A stretch of DNA of 64,000 bases from Phocaeicola paurosaccharolyticus JCM 15092 (GTDB lineage Bacteria; Bacteroidota; Bacteroidia; Bacteroidales; Bacteroidaceae): NCBI RefSeq assembly GCF_000613805.1, contig NZ_BAJR01000002.1, positions 1 to 64,000 on the forward strand, given 5' to 3'. The position numbers were made by a program, and so were the translations under genes. The notes under the pieces are model-generated. The model ran no database searches, had not been told where the DNA came from, and saw nothing but the letters and a program-made list of their open reading frames with translations. Within the stretch, counting starts at the first letter, position 1; each line of letters begins with the position of its first letter. Positions 9,731 through 19,183 of this stretch are shown here, piece by piece.

Positions 9731-12210
9731 ATGAAAACACAAAATTATCCAATCTTTTTATTTTTAATTCTCCTGTTATTGTCAGGAGGTTGCTCATCTA
9801 ATAAGAGCGAGCTATTTACTCGTAATAATGAGCTTGTATTAAACGATTCAAACTATTTTGAGACTGAGGGATTGAACTACTTTGTATTTAGTAATAAATA
9901 TGATGCCATGTTCGATGACTCAAAAGTAAGTGCTGTTGAAATTATTCAACATGGAATACGTACGGCTACTAATGGTGATGTACGATTGAACCCTACTCCT
10001 GGACAATGGGACAGGATGCCTAAGTTTATTGATCGTATTGTAAACAAAGAGAAAAAAAGTATTGATGTCAAGTTGGAGTATCCCCAGTATGGTTTCAAAT
10101 ATACTCTAAGAGGAGAAGCACGTGATGGTGGTTTCTACTTAAGTATAACAACAGACAAGGCTCTTCCAGATTCATTGGCAGGTGTTGCAGGACTTAATAT
10201 TGAGTTCTTTCCACCTTTACTATTTGAGCATTCATATCTTATGGATGGAAAGCCAGGCTTTTTCCCAACTTCTTCTGCCGATAATATGACTGTTATAAAT
10301 GGCATAGTAGAACCTAAGCCATTGTGTACTGGTAAAGAGTTGGAAATTGCTCCTGATGCCCCATTGCAACATATATCTATACAAAATAAGATTGAAGGTA
10401 GTGAACTTATGCTTTTTGATGGAAGAGATAAACAACAGAATGGAACATTCGTTGTACGTACTCTCTTACCTGCTAACAAAACCGGCAAGATTGCAGAATG
10501 GTTTATCCAGCTACAACTCAGAAAGGTTGGTTGCGCTCTCCAAATATATGCTACTCTCAGGTGGGATATCACCCCTCACAGAGTAAGATGGCTGTAGTTG
10601 AACTTGATAAGAATGACCCTGAAGTTTCAAAGATGACTCTTTACAAAGTTGGCAATGATGGGTCCCTTAAAGATGTACTTTCCGGTAAGCCTGAGAGTTG
10701 GGGTATCTATACTCGCTATAAATATGTTAGATTCGACTTCTCATCAGTAAATGAATCTGGTATATATAAGTTAGCTTATGGTGATCAGCTATCAGGACCA
10801 TTCACAATTGACAAAGCAGTATACGACAGAGCATGGTTCCCAACTCTGGATGTATTTATGCCTGTCCAGATGGACCATATGTTTGTACGTGAAGCATATC
10901 GTGTATGGCATGGTGCTGCACATATTGATGATGCAAGCCAAGCTCCTCTAAATTACTCTCATTGGGATGGTTGGACGCAGGGTTCTACTACGGATAGCAA
11001 ATATAAGCCGGGTCAGCATATACCAGGACTAAATGTAGGAGGATGGTTCGATGCAGGTGATTTTGATATCCAAACTCCTTCCCAGCAGGAGGTAGTTAAA
11101 TCTCTTGTTGAAGTATGGGATGAGTTTGCTCTCAACCATGATGAGACTACTGTAGATCAGAAAGCAAGATATACTGAGATACATCTTCCTGATGGTAAGC
11201 CGGACATCTTGCAACAAGTAGAGCAGGGTGCTTTGCAGCTGGTTGCTCAGGTGAAAGCTATAGGTCATGCTATTCCTGGTATAAATGAGTCACATCTATA
11301 CCAGTACAGACATTTAGGTGATGCACTTACTAAATCAGATGGTATTCCTGGAAATGAAGACGACAGAATGGCATTTACTACTCGTTCATCTTCTTTAAAC
11401 TATAACTCTGCGGCCTCTTTAGCTGCTGCTTCACGTGTATTGCCGATAATAAATCCTCAACTTGCAAAGGAGTCCTTGCAGATGGCCAAATATATTTGGG
11501 ATGATGAGCACAAAAACCAGTACAAACAGGATGATGTCCCATTTTTTGTTAGATCAGATTTTAAAGAGAGAGAAGAGAGCAGTGCAGCTTTTGAACTTTG
11601 GAGAGCTACTGGAAAAGAGGTTTATAAGTTAAGGTTGGATGAGATATGGCCTAAGTTGATAGAGAAATTTAATATGAATGCTATTTTCCTTATTCAGATA
11701 GCTCCATATATGGATAATTCATTCAGAGAGCAGATTAAACCTTTGGTAAAAAGTTATGTTGATGCTCAGATTAAGGCAGAGACACTTAATCCATTTGGTA
11801 TTAGTATAAGTCTGCATAGTTGGGCAGGTAATGGAATGATACTTCGCCGTGGTATAGTGGGATATCAGATACACAAGATTTATCCTGACCTGGTAGATCC
11901 AGAATCTATATATAGCAGTTTGAACTATATATATGGATGTCATCCATATCATAACCGCTCATTTGTTTCAGGTGTAGGAGTTCAGCCTAAAAAAATAGCT
12001 TATGGAAATAATAGGGCTGACCATTCTTTTATACCAGGAGGTATTGTTCCAGGAGTACGTCTTTTGAACCCCGATTTCCCAGAGAACAGAGATGATTATC
12101 AATTCCACTGGAGCGAGAATGAGTATGTTATCCCATTGGCCCCACAATATATATACTTGGTTAATGCTGTAAAGACTTTGCTTGATAAGCAGATGGAAAC
12201 AGAAAAGTAG
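9731..12210 (+). pseudogene. GH9 endoglucanase-type glycoside hydrolase, frameshifted
   Basis: A lipoprotein glucanase split in two frames near 10500. The first part starts at 9731 (lipobox near LLSGGC) and has a family-unknown beta-rich N-terminal region. The second part has the Ig-like CelD N-terminal domain (CYSQVGYHP) and an (alpha/alpha)6 GH9 domain with the catalytic-Asp motif WFDAGDFD near residue 440 and the proton-donor Glu region HWSENEYVIPL near residue 793. Adding one G to the GG at 10500-10501 joins them as AEWVYPATTQKGWL and gives 826 residues. GH9 enzymes act on beta-1,4-glucans such as xyloglucan or cellulose. It has no SusCD in the same direction. The call of family is firm; whether it is truly broken is open. 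Confidence 0.85.
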
Positions 12211-12250
12211 ATAGAAGAATATATACTAAAAAAGCCGTATTATTATAATA

Positions 12251-12271
12251 TGACCCACAAAAGTTGGATGG
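12251..12271. repeat. IS3-type terminal repeat, solo copy
   Basis: TGACCCACAAAAGTTGGATG is a near copy of the insertion-sequence end at 12325, in the same orientation and 74 bases away. It looks like the leftover tip of another or the same element family. No transposase lies between the two. Confidence 0.55.
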
Positions 12272-12324
12272 TTAATATTGATTAAGAGGCTCTTATAAAT
12301 TGAATAAAGCTCGGCGTTTTGATC

Positions 12325-12450
12325 TGACCCCCAAAAGTTGGACTGATTAATAAAGATATTAAGTGTATAGAGTTCTGTATTGTACCGGACTCTATATACT
12401 TATTTTGAGTTTAATTCTATCGTTATTATAGTATTCAATATAATGTCAAC
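12325..12450 (-). mobile_element. IS3-family element remnant (transposase C-terminus and end)
   Basis: The end sequence TGACCCCCAAAAGTTGGAC at 12325 is typical of IS3-family termini. Reading the minus strand from about 12445 gives IEYYNNDRIKLK, then four residues including a stop, then SPVQYRTLYT and a stop. This matches the C-terminus of IS3-group OrfB transposases (usual form YYNxxRIKxKLKGLSPVQYR), with a nonsense codon in place of a Leu. The rest of the element is missing, and the remnant abuts a SusC fragment. Confidence 0.75.
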
Positions 12451-12454
12451 TTTT

Positions 12455-12790
12455 TATTATACAAATCATTAGGATTTTGTTGCAAGTTTGGATTAATAGA
12501 AGTTGTATAGTACTTTCCGTTTGGAGCAATTTGGATACTCTCAGGATTATTTGCATACTGATTTTTAATGTCTGAAGTAAAGTCATCTACACTATCCCAA
12601 TAAACAGTAGTCAGTGGGGTCAAACAAAAGTGTTGGAGCAAGCATAGAACCATAAGCACTCTTATGGCTGATGCTTCCTGATGACCATATCTCAATAGAT
12701 GTGTTTGTTCCAACCTTTAACCATTTGTATAACTGATAGTCTGCATTAAAAGCTCTGCATGGTATGTCTCCTACAGAATACTTAAAGAAG
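12455..12790 (-). pseudogene. SusC fragment (relic)
   Basis: The minus strand reads NADYQLYKWLKVGTNTSIE and IWSSGSISHKSAYGSML, then LLFDP, and after a one-base shift LTTVYWDSVDDFTSDI. This is close to residues 340-400 of the intact SusC at 14655-17759 (NADYKIKDWLKVGTNTSIE, IDPLTPLYW). The shift is at a GGGG run (12616-12619 on the plus strand) that has one base too many. No start, plug or barrel end remains, so it is a dead internal piece of a paralogous SusC beside an IS remnant. Confidence 0.75.
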
Positions 12791-12800
12791 CATTCATAAC

Positions 12801-12840
12801 AATAAAAAGAGGCCATACTAAAATCTCTTTCAGTATGGCC
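12801..12840 (-). terminator. Terminator of the susC-susD operon
   Basis: On the minus strand GGCCATACT pairs with AGTATGGCC across a 12-base loop and is followed by TCTTTTTATT. It lies about 75 bases beyond the susD stop. Confidence 0.75.
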
Positions 12841-12851
12841 CTCATGAACTT

Positions 12852-12880
12852 TACCTAATAATACCTCTTATTATTAGGTA
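12852..12880. repeat. Perfect 12-bp hairpin downstream of susD
   Basis: TACCTAATAATA pairs exactly with TATTATTAGGTA around a 5-base loop. It has no T run, so it may protect the 3' end or pause transcription before the terminator at 12801-12840. Confidence 0.55.
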
Positions 12881-12912
12881 TCGTTCTGATTAAATTATGA
12901 ATATTGTTTTTA

Positions 12913-14634
12913 TTATTTTGCCCAACCGCGTACTTGATGCATTTGGTCGTTGATTTCGATTACATTTTGTGGGAGTGGCCAGTATTCGTTCTTGCCCTCA
13001 ACAAATTTAAGTGTAATACCAGCTTCGGCAAATGGGTGACGTACGACATACACAAGCTTGTGAGGTTTTGTACCATTTGAGGTCCAATATTCATCAGTTT
13101 GATAAGGAATGTTATCAAGCACCTTATCATAGCATTGCTTAGCAATACCCCAACGAACGATGTCGTTCCAACGGCAACCTTCAAACCAAAGTTCATATTC
13201 CTTTTCGTCTTGAAGCACTTTTAGGTCAACAGTTTCAGATACAGTTTTTGAACCTGCACGTTCTTGAATCTTATTGATATACTTCTTAGCTTCAGCGGGA
13301 TTAGTAGAGAGACATGCTTCTGCATAAATCAGATAAGCTTCACCCAAACGAGCAATACAGAGGTTTGTATTGTTACAGTTGTCACCTACAGAGAGGTCAG
13401 CGTCGTTAGGATGCATCATCATCTTCACTTCCATCACGTCACTACGAGAGAATGAACCAGTAGTCTTGGTGATACCACGGTCTGGGTCAAATTCTTTTTG
13501 TGCGCGAGTAGTGAGAGTAGCATCGCTTTTCCAACCGCAGAGTTTTTCATCGTATAAGAATTCGTCGGAAGTCAAGAAAGTAGCTTTACGACGATAGCTG
13601 TCACCATCGTTTGCTAACATTTTGTGAGCAAACTCATGATTGATAGAGCCACCACCCCAACCACCGGTTGAGCAGATTTTTGGGCCCGTACCACCACCTT
13701 TAATATCATCACCACGCCAGTTGATTACGTTAGCAACCATCCAACGGCCACGATTATTACCACCTCTCCATGCCTCTGCACCACCTGCAGCTGCTGTATT
13801 AGTGATATAGTTGAATTCGAAAATCTTTTCTTCACAACCATCACCTTCTACGTGGAACAAGTCGCGGAAACGTTCACCCGGAACGAGGGCATAGTTTTGA
13901 GACTCTACAAGGGGTTTCATTACGCTAATCACCTTAGCATTATCACCTGCAAAAAGAGCAGACTTACCGGCTACGAATTGAGCGAAACCTTTAGTTACAA
14001 CCCATGCACCTTCTTTATCATTCTTACCATTACGCTCTGGCAAGTTAGGAAGAGCTTCTTCACATTCTTTCACGCACCAGTCAAAGATAGCCTTTTGTGA
14101 TTCAGCATTAACCGGTTTTTCATTGGTGATGAGGTGGTCAATCAAAGGAGGTTGATAATACACCTGTGCAGCCAACATGTGTGCCCAAGCACGCATAACC
14201 TTAGCTTCGGCAACAGCTTGTTTCTTAATAGGAGTATCGGCTGTTTCACCGAAATAGTTAATTACCAAGTTGGCAGAATATATTGCCTTATATATGTGAT
14301 TATAAAGTGTACCGATAGGGCTAGAGCTAGCATCATAACGGAACTCATTAAGGATACGGAAATCTGCGTGGTCGTTAATGTCACCACCAGCTGCAAATAC
14401 GTCGTCGGCAGAGTAGTTAAGACCCATGATATATGCATTCCAGATACCTTCAGTGGCACCAATTTCTCCGATGAAAGTAGCGTACATGGCTGTCAACGCA
14501 GATTTGGCATCCGCATCAGTCTTGTAGAAGCTATCAGTATTGCTGGTTGCTTTCTGTTCAACATCAAGCATGTCATTGCACGCAGTGAACATCATACTTG
14601 AAAGCAAAGCGATTGATAAAAATATTTTTTTCAT
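12913..14634 (-). CDS. susD-like: RagB/SusD-family glycan-binding lipoprotein
   Basis: Outer-surface lipoprotein that caps the SusC channel and binds the glycan. The signal peptide ends at a lipobox (MMFTACND, Cys near residue 19). The TPR-rich SusD fold is indicated by YKAIYSANLVINYF near residue 120, AKVMRAWAHMLAAQVY near residue 145 and the late RLGEAYLIYAEACL motif near residue 430. The C-terminus has WPLPQNVIEIN, typical of the family. It begins 20 bases after the susC stop, in the usual susC-susD order. There is no adjacent hydrolase, sensor or anti-sigma gene on this strand, so the substrate cannot be read from context. Confidence 0.93.
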   Translation of the reverse strand: MKKIFLSIALLSSMMFTACNDMLDVEQKATSNTDSFYKTDADAKSALTAMYATFIGEIGATEGIWNAYIMGLNYSADDVFAAGGDINDHADFRILNEFRYDASSSPIGTLYNHIYKAIYSANLVINYFGETADTPIKKQAVAEAKVMRAWAHMLAAQVYYQPPLIDHLITNEKPVNAESQKAIFDWCVKECEEALPNLPERNGKNDKEGAWVVTKGFAQFVAGKSALFAGDNAKVISVMKPLVESQNYALVPGERFRDLFHVEGDGCEEKIFEFNYITNTAAAGGAEAWRGGNNRGRWMVANVINWRGDDIKGGGTGPKICSTGGWGGGSINHEFAHKMLANDGDSYRRKATFLTSDEFLYDEKLCGWKSDATLTTRAQKEFDPDRGITKTTGSFSRSDVMEVKMMMHPNDADLSVGDNCNNTNLCIARLGEAYLIYAEACLSTNPAEAKKYINKIQERAGSKTVSETVDLKVLQDEKEYELWFEGCRWNDIVRWGIAKQCYDKVLDNIPYQTDEYWTSNGTKPHKLVYVVRHPFAEAGITLKFVEGKNEYWPLPQNVIEINDQMHQVRGWAK

Positions 14635-14654
14635 ATCTCTTTCGAATAATTAAA

Positions 14655-17600
14655 TTAGAATGTAACACTTACGCCAAATACCATCTTGCTCATGTTAGGA
14701 TATGCACCCTTGTCGAGACCCGGACAGTTGTATTCATTAGTACAAGTTTCAGGATCGAGACCCGGATACTTGGTGAATGTGAAGAAGTCGTCCAATGATA
14801 CGTAAACACGTGCATTTTCAATGAACGCTAGCTTGGTGATATTCTTAGGCAATGTGTAACCAAGTTGAATTTGCTTAATCTTGAAGAACGATCCATCGTA
14901 AACCATGGCAGATGAACGCCAGAATGTACCACTACCTGCTACAGAAGCTGCCTTAGGAAGTTTGCCAGACTTGAAGTCTTTATAAACATCTTCTGAGATG
15001 TTGTTGTAGCCTGTACGATAGAGACCGTAGTAGATATCGTTACCGGTAGCACCAGTACCGAACAAAGTGAAGTCGAATCCCTTGTATTCAGCATTCAAGG
15101 TAATACCGTAAGTCAAAGTAGGAAGACCGGAACCTATGTTAGTCATGTCTTCGGCTTGTGGGTCGTTAGTCAATTGACCATCTTTGGTGTAGTATTGTGC
15201 AGTACCGTCATCAGCAACTCCTGCATACTTATAACCGCGCATGTACCATACAGGTTCGCCTTGTTCGAAGTAGCAACGAACAACTTCAGGAGATGCACCT
15301 TCAACAGTTGCACCAGAGATACGTTCGATAGATGGATCGAGGTAAGTCACTTCGTTGTGAAGAGTTGCCATGTTAGCAGATATGCCATATTTGAAGTCAC
15401 CGATATTGTCTTTCCAATTAAGTTCTACTTCGAAACCGCTGTTTTCAATCTCACCAGCGTTAATAGTCATAGAAGAAACACCTGATTCAGGCAAAGTTGG
15501 AGCACTTACAAGCAAGTCCTTAGTTTTCTTCTTGTACCAGTCGAGACCAACGGTCAATCTATCGTTCAAGAAACGGAAGTCAGCACCCAAGTCGATTTGT
15601 TCTGAAGTTTCCCAAGTCAAGTTAGGGTTGGCAATACCACTAGGCATTGAACCTAAAGTAACGTCTTTTGTTTGACCATAGTTATAGAATTGTGAGTTTG
15701 TACTAATACCAGCTATGTATGCATAGTTGTTCAATACATTTACGTTACCATTCTGTCCCCAAGATGCACGGAGCTTACCGTATGACATGATGCTTGGATT
15801 GATGTTATCTTTGAAGAAGTTTTCGTTTGAGAATGTCCAACCTGCAGATGCAGAGAAGAACTTACCCCAACGGTTATCTTTCGAAAGTTTAGAAGAATCG
15901 AATGCATCGGCACGGAAGTTAGCCTGAACGCTATAGCGGTTGTCGTAGCTATAAGTCAAACGACCGAAGTAAGAGAGTGCACGAGTTGTATTTGGTACGC
16001 CGCTGAAGCTCTTTACTGTTTTAGCATCACCATTTACACAATCGAGGTAGATGAAGTTAGGAGAATAAGCTTTAAGGATGTCCGGACCAGAAGCATTAGC
16101 GCTAACACCATTTGAATCGCTTTGGCGATATGACATACCGGCCATAGCACCTACAGCGTGTTTGTCAGCGAAAATATCGTTATAGTTAGCGAAGTTTTCC
16201 CATTGATACCAAGTAGAGTTGTTGCTACCACCTGAGATTGTGTAGTTGTCACCTTTGCTTTGACCATTGAGGTAGTATGGGTATTGCCAGTCAGAGCTAT
16301 TGCTGAATGAGAGACGATAACCCAAACGAGAAGTTAAAGTCAATTGCTTGATAGGAGTAACGTTCATGTAAGCAGTACCATTAACGTTTACACCACTGTT
16401 GCGTGCTTCAGAACGATCGCGTTGTGAAAATGGGTTACCACCGGCAAGACGTTGGTTGAAGTATGAAGTAGCATAGTAGCCATTTTCATCACCAAAGAGA
16501 GTGTAGTTAGAGTTACCTGCCTGAATTTTGTCGTAGTAGCTACGATATTCACCCAACATTTGTTCTGGTTTTGTCCAATAGAGCGGAGTCAACGGGTCAA
16601 TCAAAAGAAGCATTTCGAATGAAGAACCATAACCTTGTTCAGATATGCCACGAGAGCTCCATTTTTCAATAGAGGTGTTGGTACCTACTTTCAACCAATC
16701 CTTAATCTTATAATCGGCATTGAGTTGAGCAGTAAGACGTTCGTACTTATCTTTGCTACCCTTAACGATACCGTCTTGGTTAACATAGTTAACGCTCATG
16801 AAGTATGAACCACGGTCGTTACCACCTTGTAAAGTAAGGTTGTGTTGTTGAGCCCAAGTATCTTCGAAATAAGCATCCATCCAGTCAGTATCTGTATTAG
16901 GGTCCCATCCGTATTGAGTTTGAGCATCAGCCAAAGTGCCATTAACTGTTTCAGCACCAAGCTGCATGGTCATCCAATCTTTGAATTTGGTACCGTTAAG
17001 AAGGGTGGGCACGTTACCGAGTGATTGGTTAGTCCACTTAGCGCTATAAGTAATAGATCCTTGTCCTTTCTTACCTGATTTAGTAGTGATAAGAACAACA
17101 CCGTTACCGGCTTCAGCACCATAGATAGCAGCCGAAGCAGCATCCTTCAATACTTCCATTGATTCAATCATAGAAGGATCGAGGTATTGGATAGAGCTAA
17201 CTTGCAAACCATCAACAATCAACAAAGGACCGATGTTGCTTGAGTTTGAAGAATAACCACGAACGCGGATTGATGCGCCTTGACCTGGTTTACCAGAACC
17301 ATTCAAAATTTGTACACCTGATGCCTTACCTTGCAAAGCAGCAGCAGCATCGGTGGTTGACAAACCTTTCAGTTCATCAGCCTTTACAGAAGCTACCGAA
17401 CCGGTAAGGTCACTCTTCTTCTGGATACCATAACCTATAACGACAACTTCGTCGATAAGCTTAGTGTCTTCTTCCATACGGATGTTAATTACGTTACGAC
17501 CATTGACTTTAATAGTCTGTGTCTTGTATCCTACATAGGATACTACAAGGGAAGCATTGTTATTCTTTACTTCAATAGAGAAGTTACCATCAAGATCGCT

Positions 17601-17759
17601 GATACGACCATTGTTAGTTCCCTGTTCAAGAATAGCAACACCAATCATTGACTCAGAATCTTTGTCTGAGACAATAGTACCCTTGATCTGGATTTGTGCT
17701 AATGCTGTTGTGCAGCAAAATGCTACAAAACTTAGCAAAAACAAAATTCTTGTTTTCAT
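14655..17759 (-). CDS. susC-like: SusC-family TonB-dependent outer membrane transporter
   Basis: Imports oligosaccharide bound by the SusD partner, using TonB energy. The order is a signal peptide (to about residue 22, ALAQ), a carboxypeptidase-D-like domain (about residues 25-100), DEVVVIGYGIQKKSDLTGSV at the start of the plug, plug residues with GxVLITTKSGKKG, and a long beta barrel ending in VFGVSVTF. Start MKTRILFLL at 17759 is chosen over an ATG two codons earlier; length 1034 is typical. An N-terminal anti-sigma-type STN domain is absent, so it is not of the transducer class. A 660-base AT-rich leader lies upstream. Confidence 0.95.
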   Translation of the reverse strand: MKTRILFLLSFVAFCCTTALAQIQIKGTIVSDKDSESMIGVAILEQGTNNGRISDLDGNFSIEVKNNNASLVVSYVGYKTQTIKVNGRNVINIRMEEDTKLIDEVVVIGYGIQKKSDLTGSVASVKADELKGLSTTDAAAALQGKASGVQILNGSGKPGQGASIRVRGYSSNSSNIGPLLIVDGLQVSSIQYLDPSMIESMEVLKDAASAAIYGAEAGNGVVLITTKSGKKGQGSITYSAKWTNQSLGNVPTLLNGTKFKDWMTMQLGAETVNGTLADAQTQYGWDPNTDTDWMDAYFEDTWAQQHNLTLQGGNDRGSYFMSVNYVNQDGIVKGSKDKYERLTAQLNADYKIKDWLKVGTNTSIEKWSSRGISEQGYGSSFEMLLLIDPLTPLYWTKPEQMLGEYRSYYDKIQAGNSNYTLFGDENGYYATSYFNQRLAGGNPFSQRDRSEARNSGVNVNGTAYMNVTPIKQLTLTSRLGYRLSFSNSSDWQYPYYLNGQSKGDNYTISGGSNNSTWYQWENFANYNDIFADKHAVGAMAGMSYRQSDSNGVSANASGPDILKAYSPNFIYLDCVNGDAKTVKSFSGVPNTTRALSYFGRLTYSYDNRYSVQANFRADAFDSSKLSKDNRWGKFFSASAGWTFSNENFFKDNINPSIMSYGKLRASWGQNGNVNVLNNYAYIAGISTNSQFYNYGQTKDVTLGSMPSGIANPNLTWETSEQIDLGADFRFLNDRLTVGLDWYKKKTKDLLVSAPTLPESGVSSMTINAGEIENSGFEVELNWKDNIGDFKYGISANMATLHNEVTYLDPSIERISGATVEGASPEVVRCYFEQGEPVWYMRGYKYAGVADDGTAQYYTKDGQLTNDPQAEDMTNIGSGLPTLTYGITLNAEYKGFDFTLFGTGATGNDIYYGLYRTGYNNISEDVYKDFKSGKLPKAASVAGSGTFWRSSAMVYDGSFFKIKQIQLGYTLPKNITKLAFIENARVYVSLDDFFTFTKYPGLDPETCTNEYNCPGLDKGAYPNMSKMVFGVSVTF

Positions 17760-17765
17760 AAGCAT

Positions 17766-18424
17766 AGATTGGTAATGTTAAATAAATAATGTAATAATAA
17801 TAAATGTAATAATGAATAAAATGTAATAATGTAATTTTTGATAGTGGTCTCCAGTGTATACACTAGACAACTTGTTTAATGTGGTTTAATCTTTCTAATT
17901 TTTTTCATATAGAAATTATTAATGTTAACAAAGTGAACTATAAATGCTCAATATGCTTGTCTGGTTAATACAAGTTTATTGGCAATTATTTTTAGATTAT
18001 AAGGTGCTTGTTTTTCGGTTTCAAATTTGAGTATTATAAAATCTATACGCTAAGGTTTATGTTACATATATTAGACTATATGTTACAAGTTTTTAGCAAT
18101 AGTAGGATATTTTCACATTTGTCGATATTGAATTATCTGTAATATAGTCTTTTAGTCTTTTTGTATACCTTTTTTAACCAAAAAGGGCAATATCTTAAAT
18201 TGAAAATATCGGATTGTATGCTATGTGAGATACAAAATTATGAAAGAAGTATAGAGTCTTTTTTTACAAAACTCTTTATTGAAGCTAGATTTTGAGTATG
18301 TATAAAATTTATTGCCTCTGTTTTAGACAATAATAATCAATGTATGATTGTTCATTTCACTAGGGGATTGAATATTATACTGGTAAAAGATTTTGAGAAT
18401 TATATATATATATTGTTATATATG
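17766..18424. other. Long AT-rich leader region upstream of susC
   Basis: About 660 bases with no credible gene. 17781-17836 is low-complexity, with repeated TAATAATGTAATAA-like words. A minus-strand -7-like TAATTTTG lies at 18233-18240, which would give a leader near 470 bases. It probably holds the susC promoter and regulatory leader; no riboswitch fold was recognised. Confidence 0.4.
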
Positions 18425-19183
18425 CTATTTCTTTATTATTGCCCTCACGAAAAACCAAATATGATATAGCGAAGTAGATAGAATTCCATAGTGTTTGCAC
18501 ATAATTCTGAATCTCTCTTTAAGAGAAGCTCTATGGTTCTGAGTTGTCATACCTTCGTTAAGGTAATCTATTATAGTAACATTAGTGTTGTGAAGAGTTT
18601 CAGACTTTTTCATAACGCGTATGCACCAGTCGAAGTCAGCTGAGAACCTGTACTTCAGATTATAAGGTTCTGTAATAGCTATCTCTCTTTTCGCAAAGAA
18701 AGCCTGATGACAAACTAACATACCATTTTTGAAACTCTTCCAATTCAACTTCTCTGGTGTGGAGAGCCTTCTCATGTGTAAAAAATGCCTTTCACTATTT
18801 ACAATAGCTGTCTCACCATATAGTACATCAGGCAAATAATTCTTATTTACACTTTTGACCATCAGAGCTAATGTCTCATCTTCGTGAAGACAATCTCCAG
18901 CATTCAGGAAGCATACGTAATCGCCAGTGGCAAGTTTAAACCCTTTATTCATAGCATCATACAGACCATTATCAGGTTCACTGATAACCTTAGAGATAAG
19001 ATTTTTATACTTATCAATTATGTTTAGTGTATTGTCTTTAGATCCGCCGTCAATAATTATATACTCTACATTTTTATAAGTCTGATTTATAATACTCTGT
19101 ATAGTATCTTCAATAACCTTCCCTGCATTATAGGTTACTGTGATTATTGAGAATCGTGGGTGTATGTGAGTTCCGTTATGCAT
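18425..19183 (-). CDS. Glycosyltransferase family 2
   Basis: Cytoplasmic GT-A transferase for surface-glycan assembly. FSIITVTYNAGKVIEDTIQS is at the N-terminus, IIDGGSKDNT near residue 47 and EPDNGLYDAMNKG near residue 72. The DxD equivalent appears to be NAGDCLHEDE near residue 96; family members of this WcaA-like type often have such a variant. 252 residues. It overlaps the upstream GT4 gene by 8 bases, so the two are translated together. The sugar donor and acceptor are unknown. Confidence 0.88.
   Translation of the reverse strand: MHNGTHIHPRFSIITVTYNAGKVIEDTIQSIINQTYKNVEYIIIDGGSKDNTLNIIDKYKNLISKVISEPDNGLYDAMNKGFKLATGDYVCFLNAGDCLHEDETLALMVKSVNKNYLPDVLYGETAIVNSERHFLHMRRLSTPEKLNWKSFKNGMLVCHQAFFAKREIAITEPYNLKYRFSADFDWCIRVMKKSETLHNTNVTIIDYLNEGMTTQNHRASLKERFRIMCKHYGILSTSLYHIWFFVRAIIKK

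Noticed and set aside
10480-10520. Programmed -1 frameshift in the GH9 gene
   Set aside because: No slippery heptamer or downstream pseudoknot is seen, and similar breaks occur in several unrelated genes, so error or loss is simpler.
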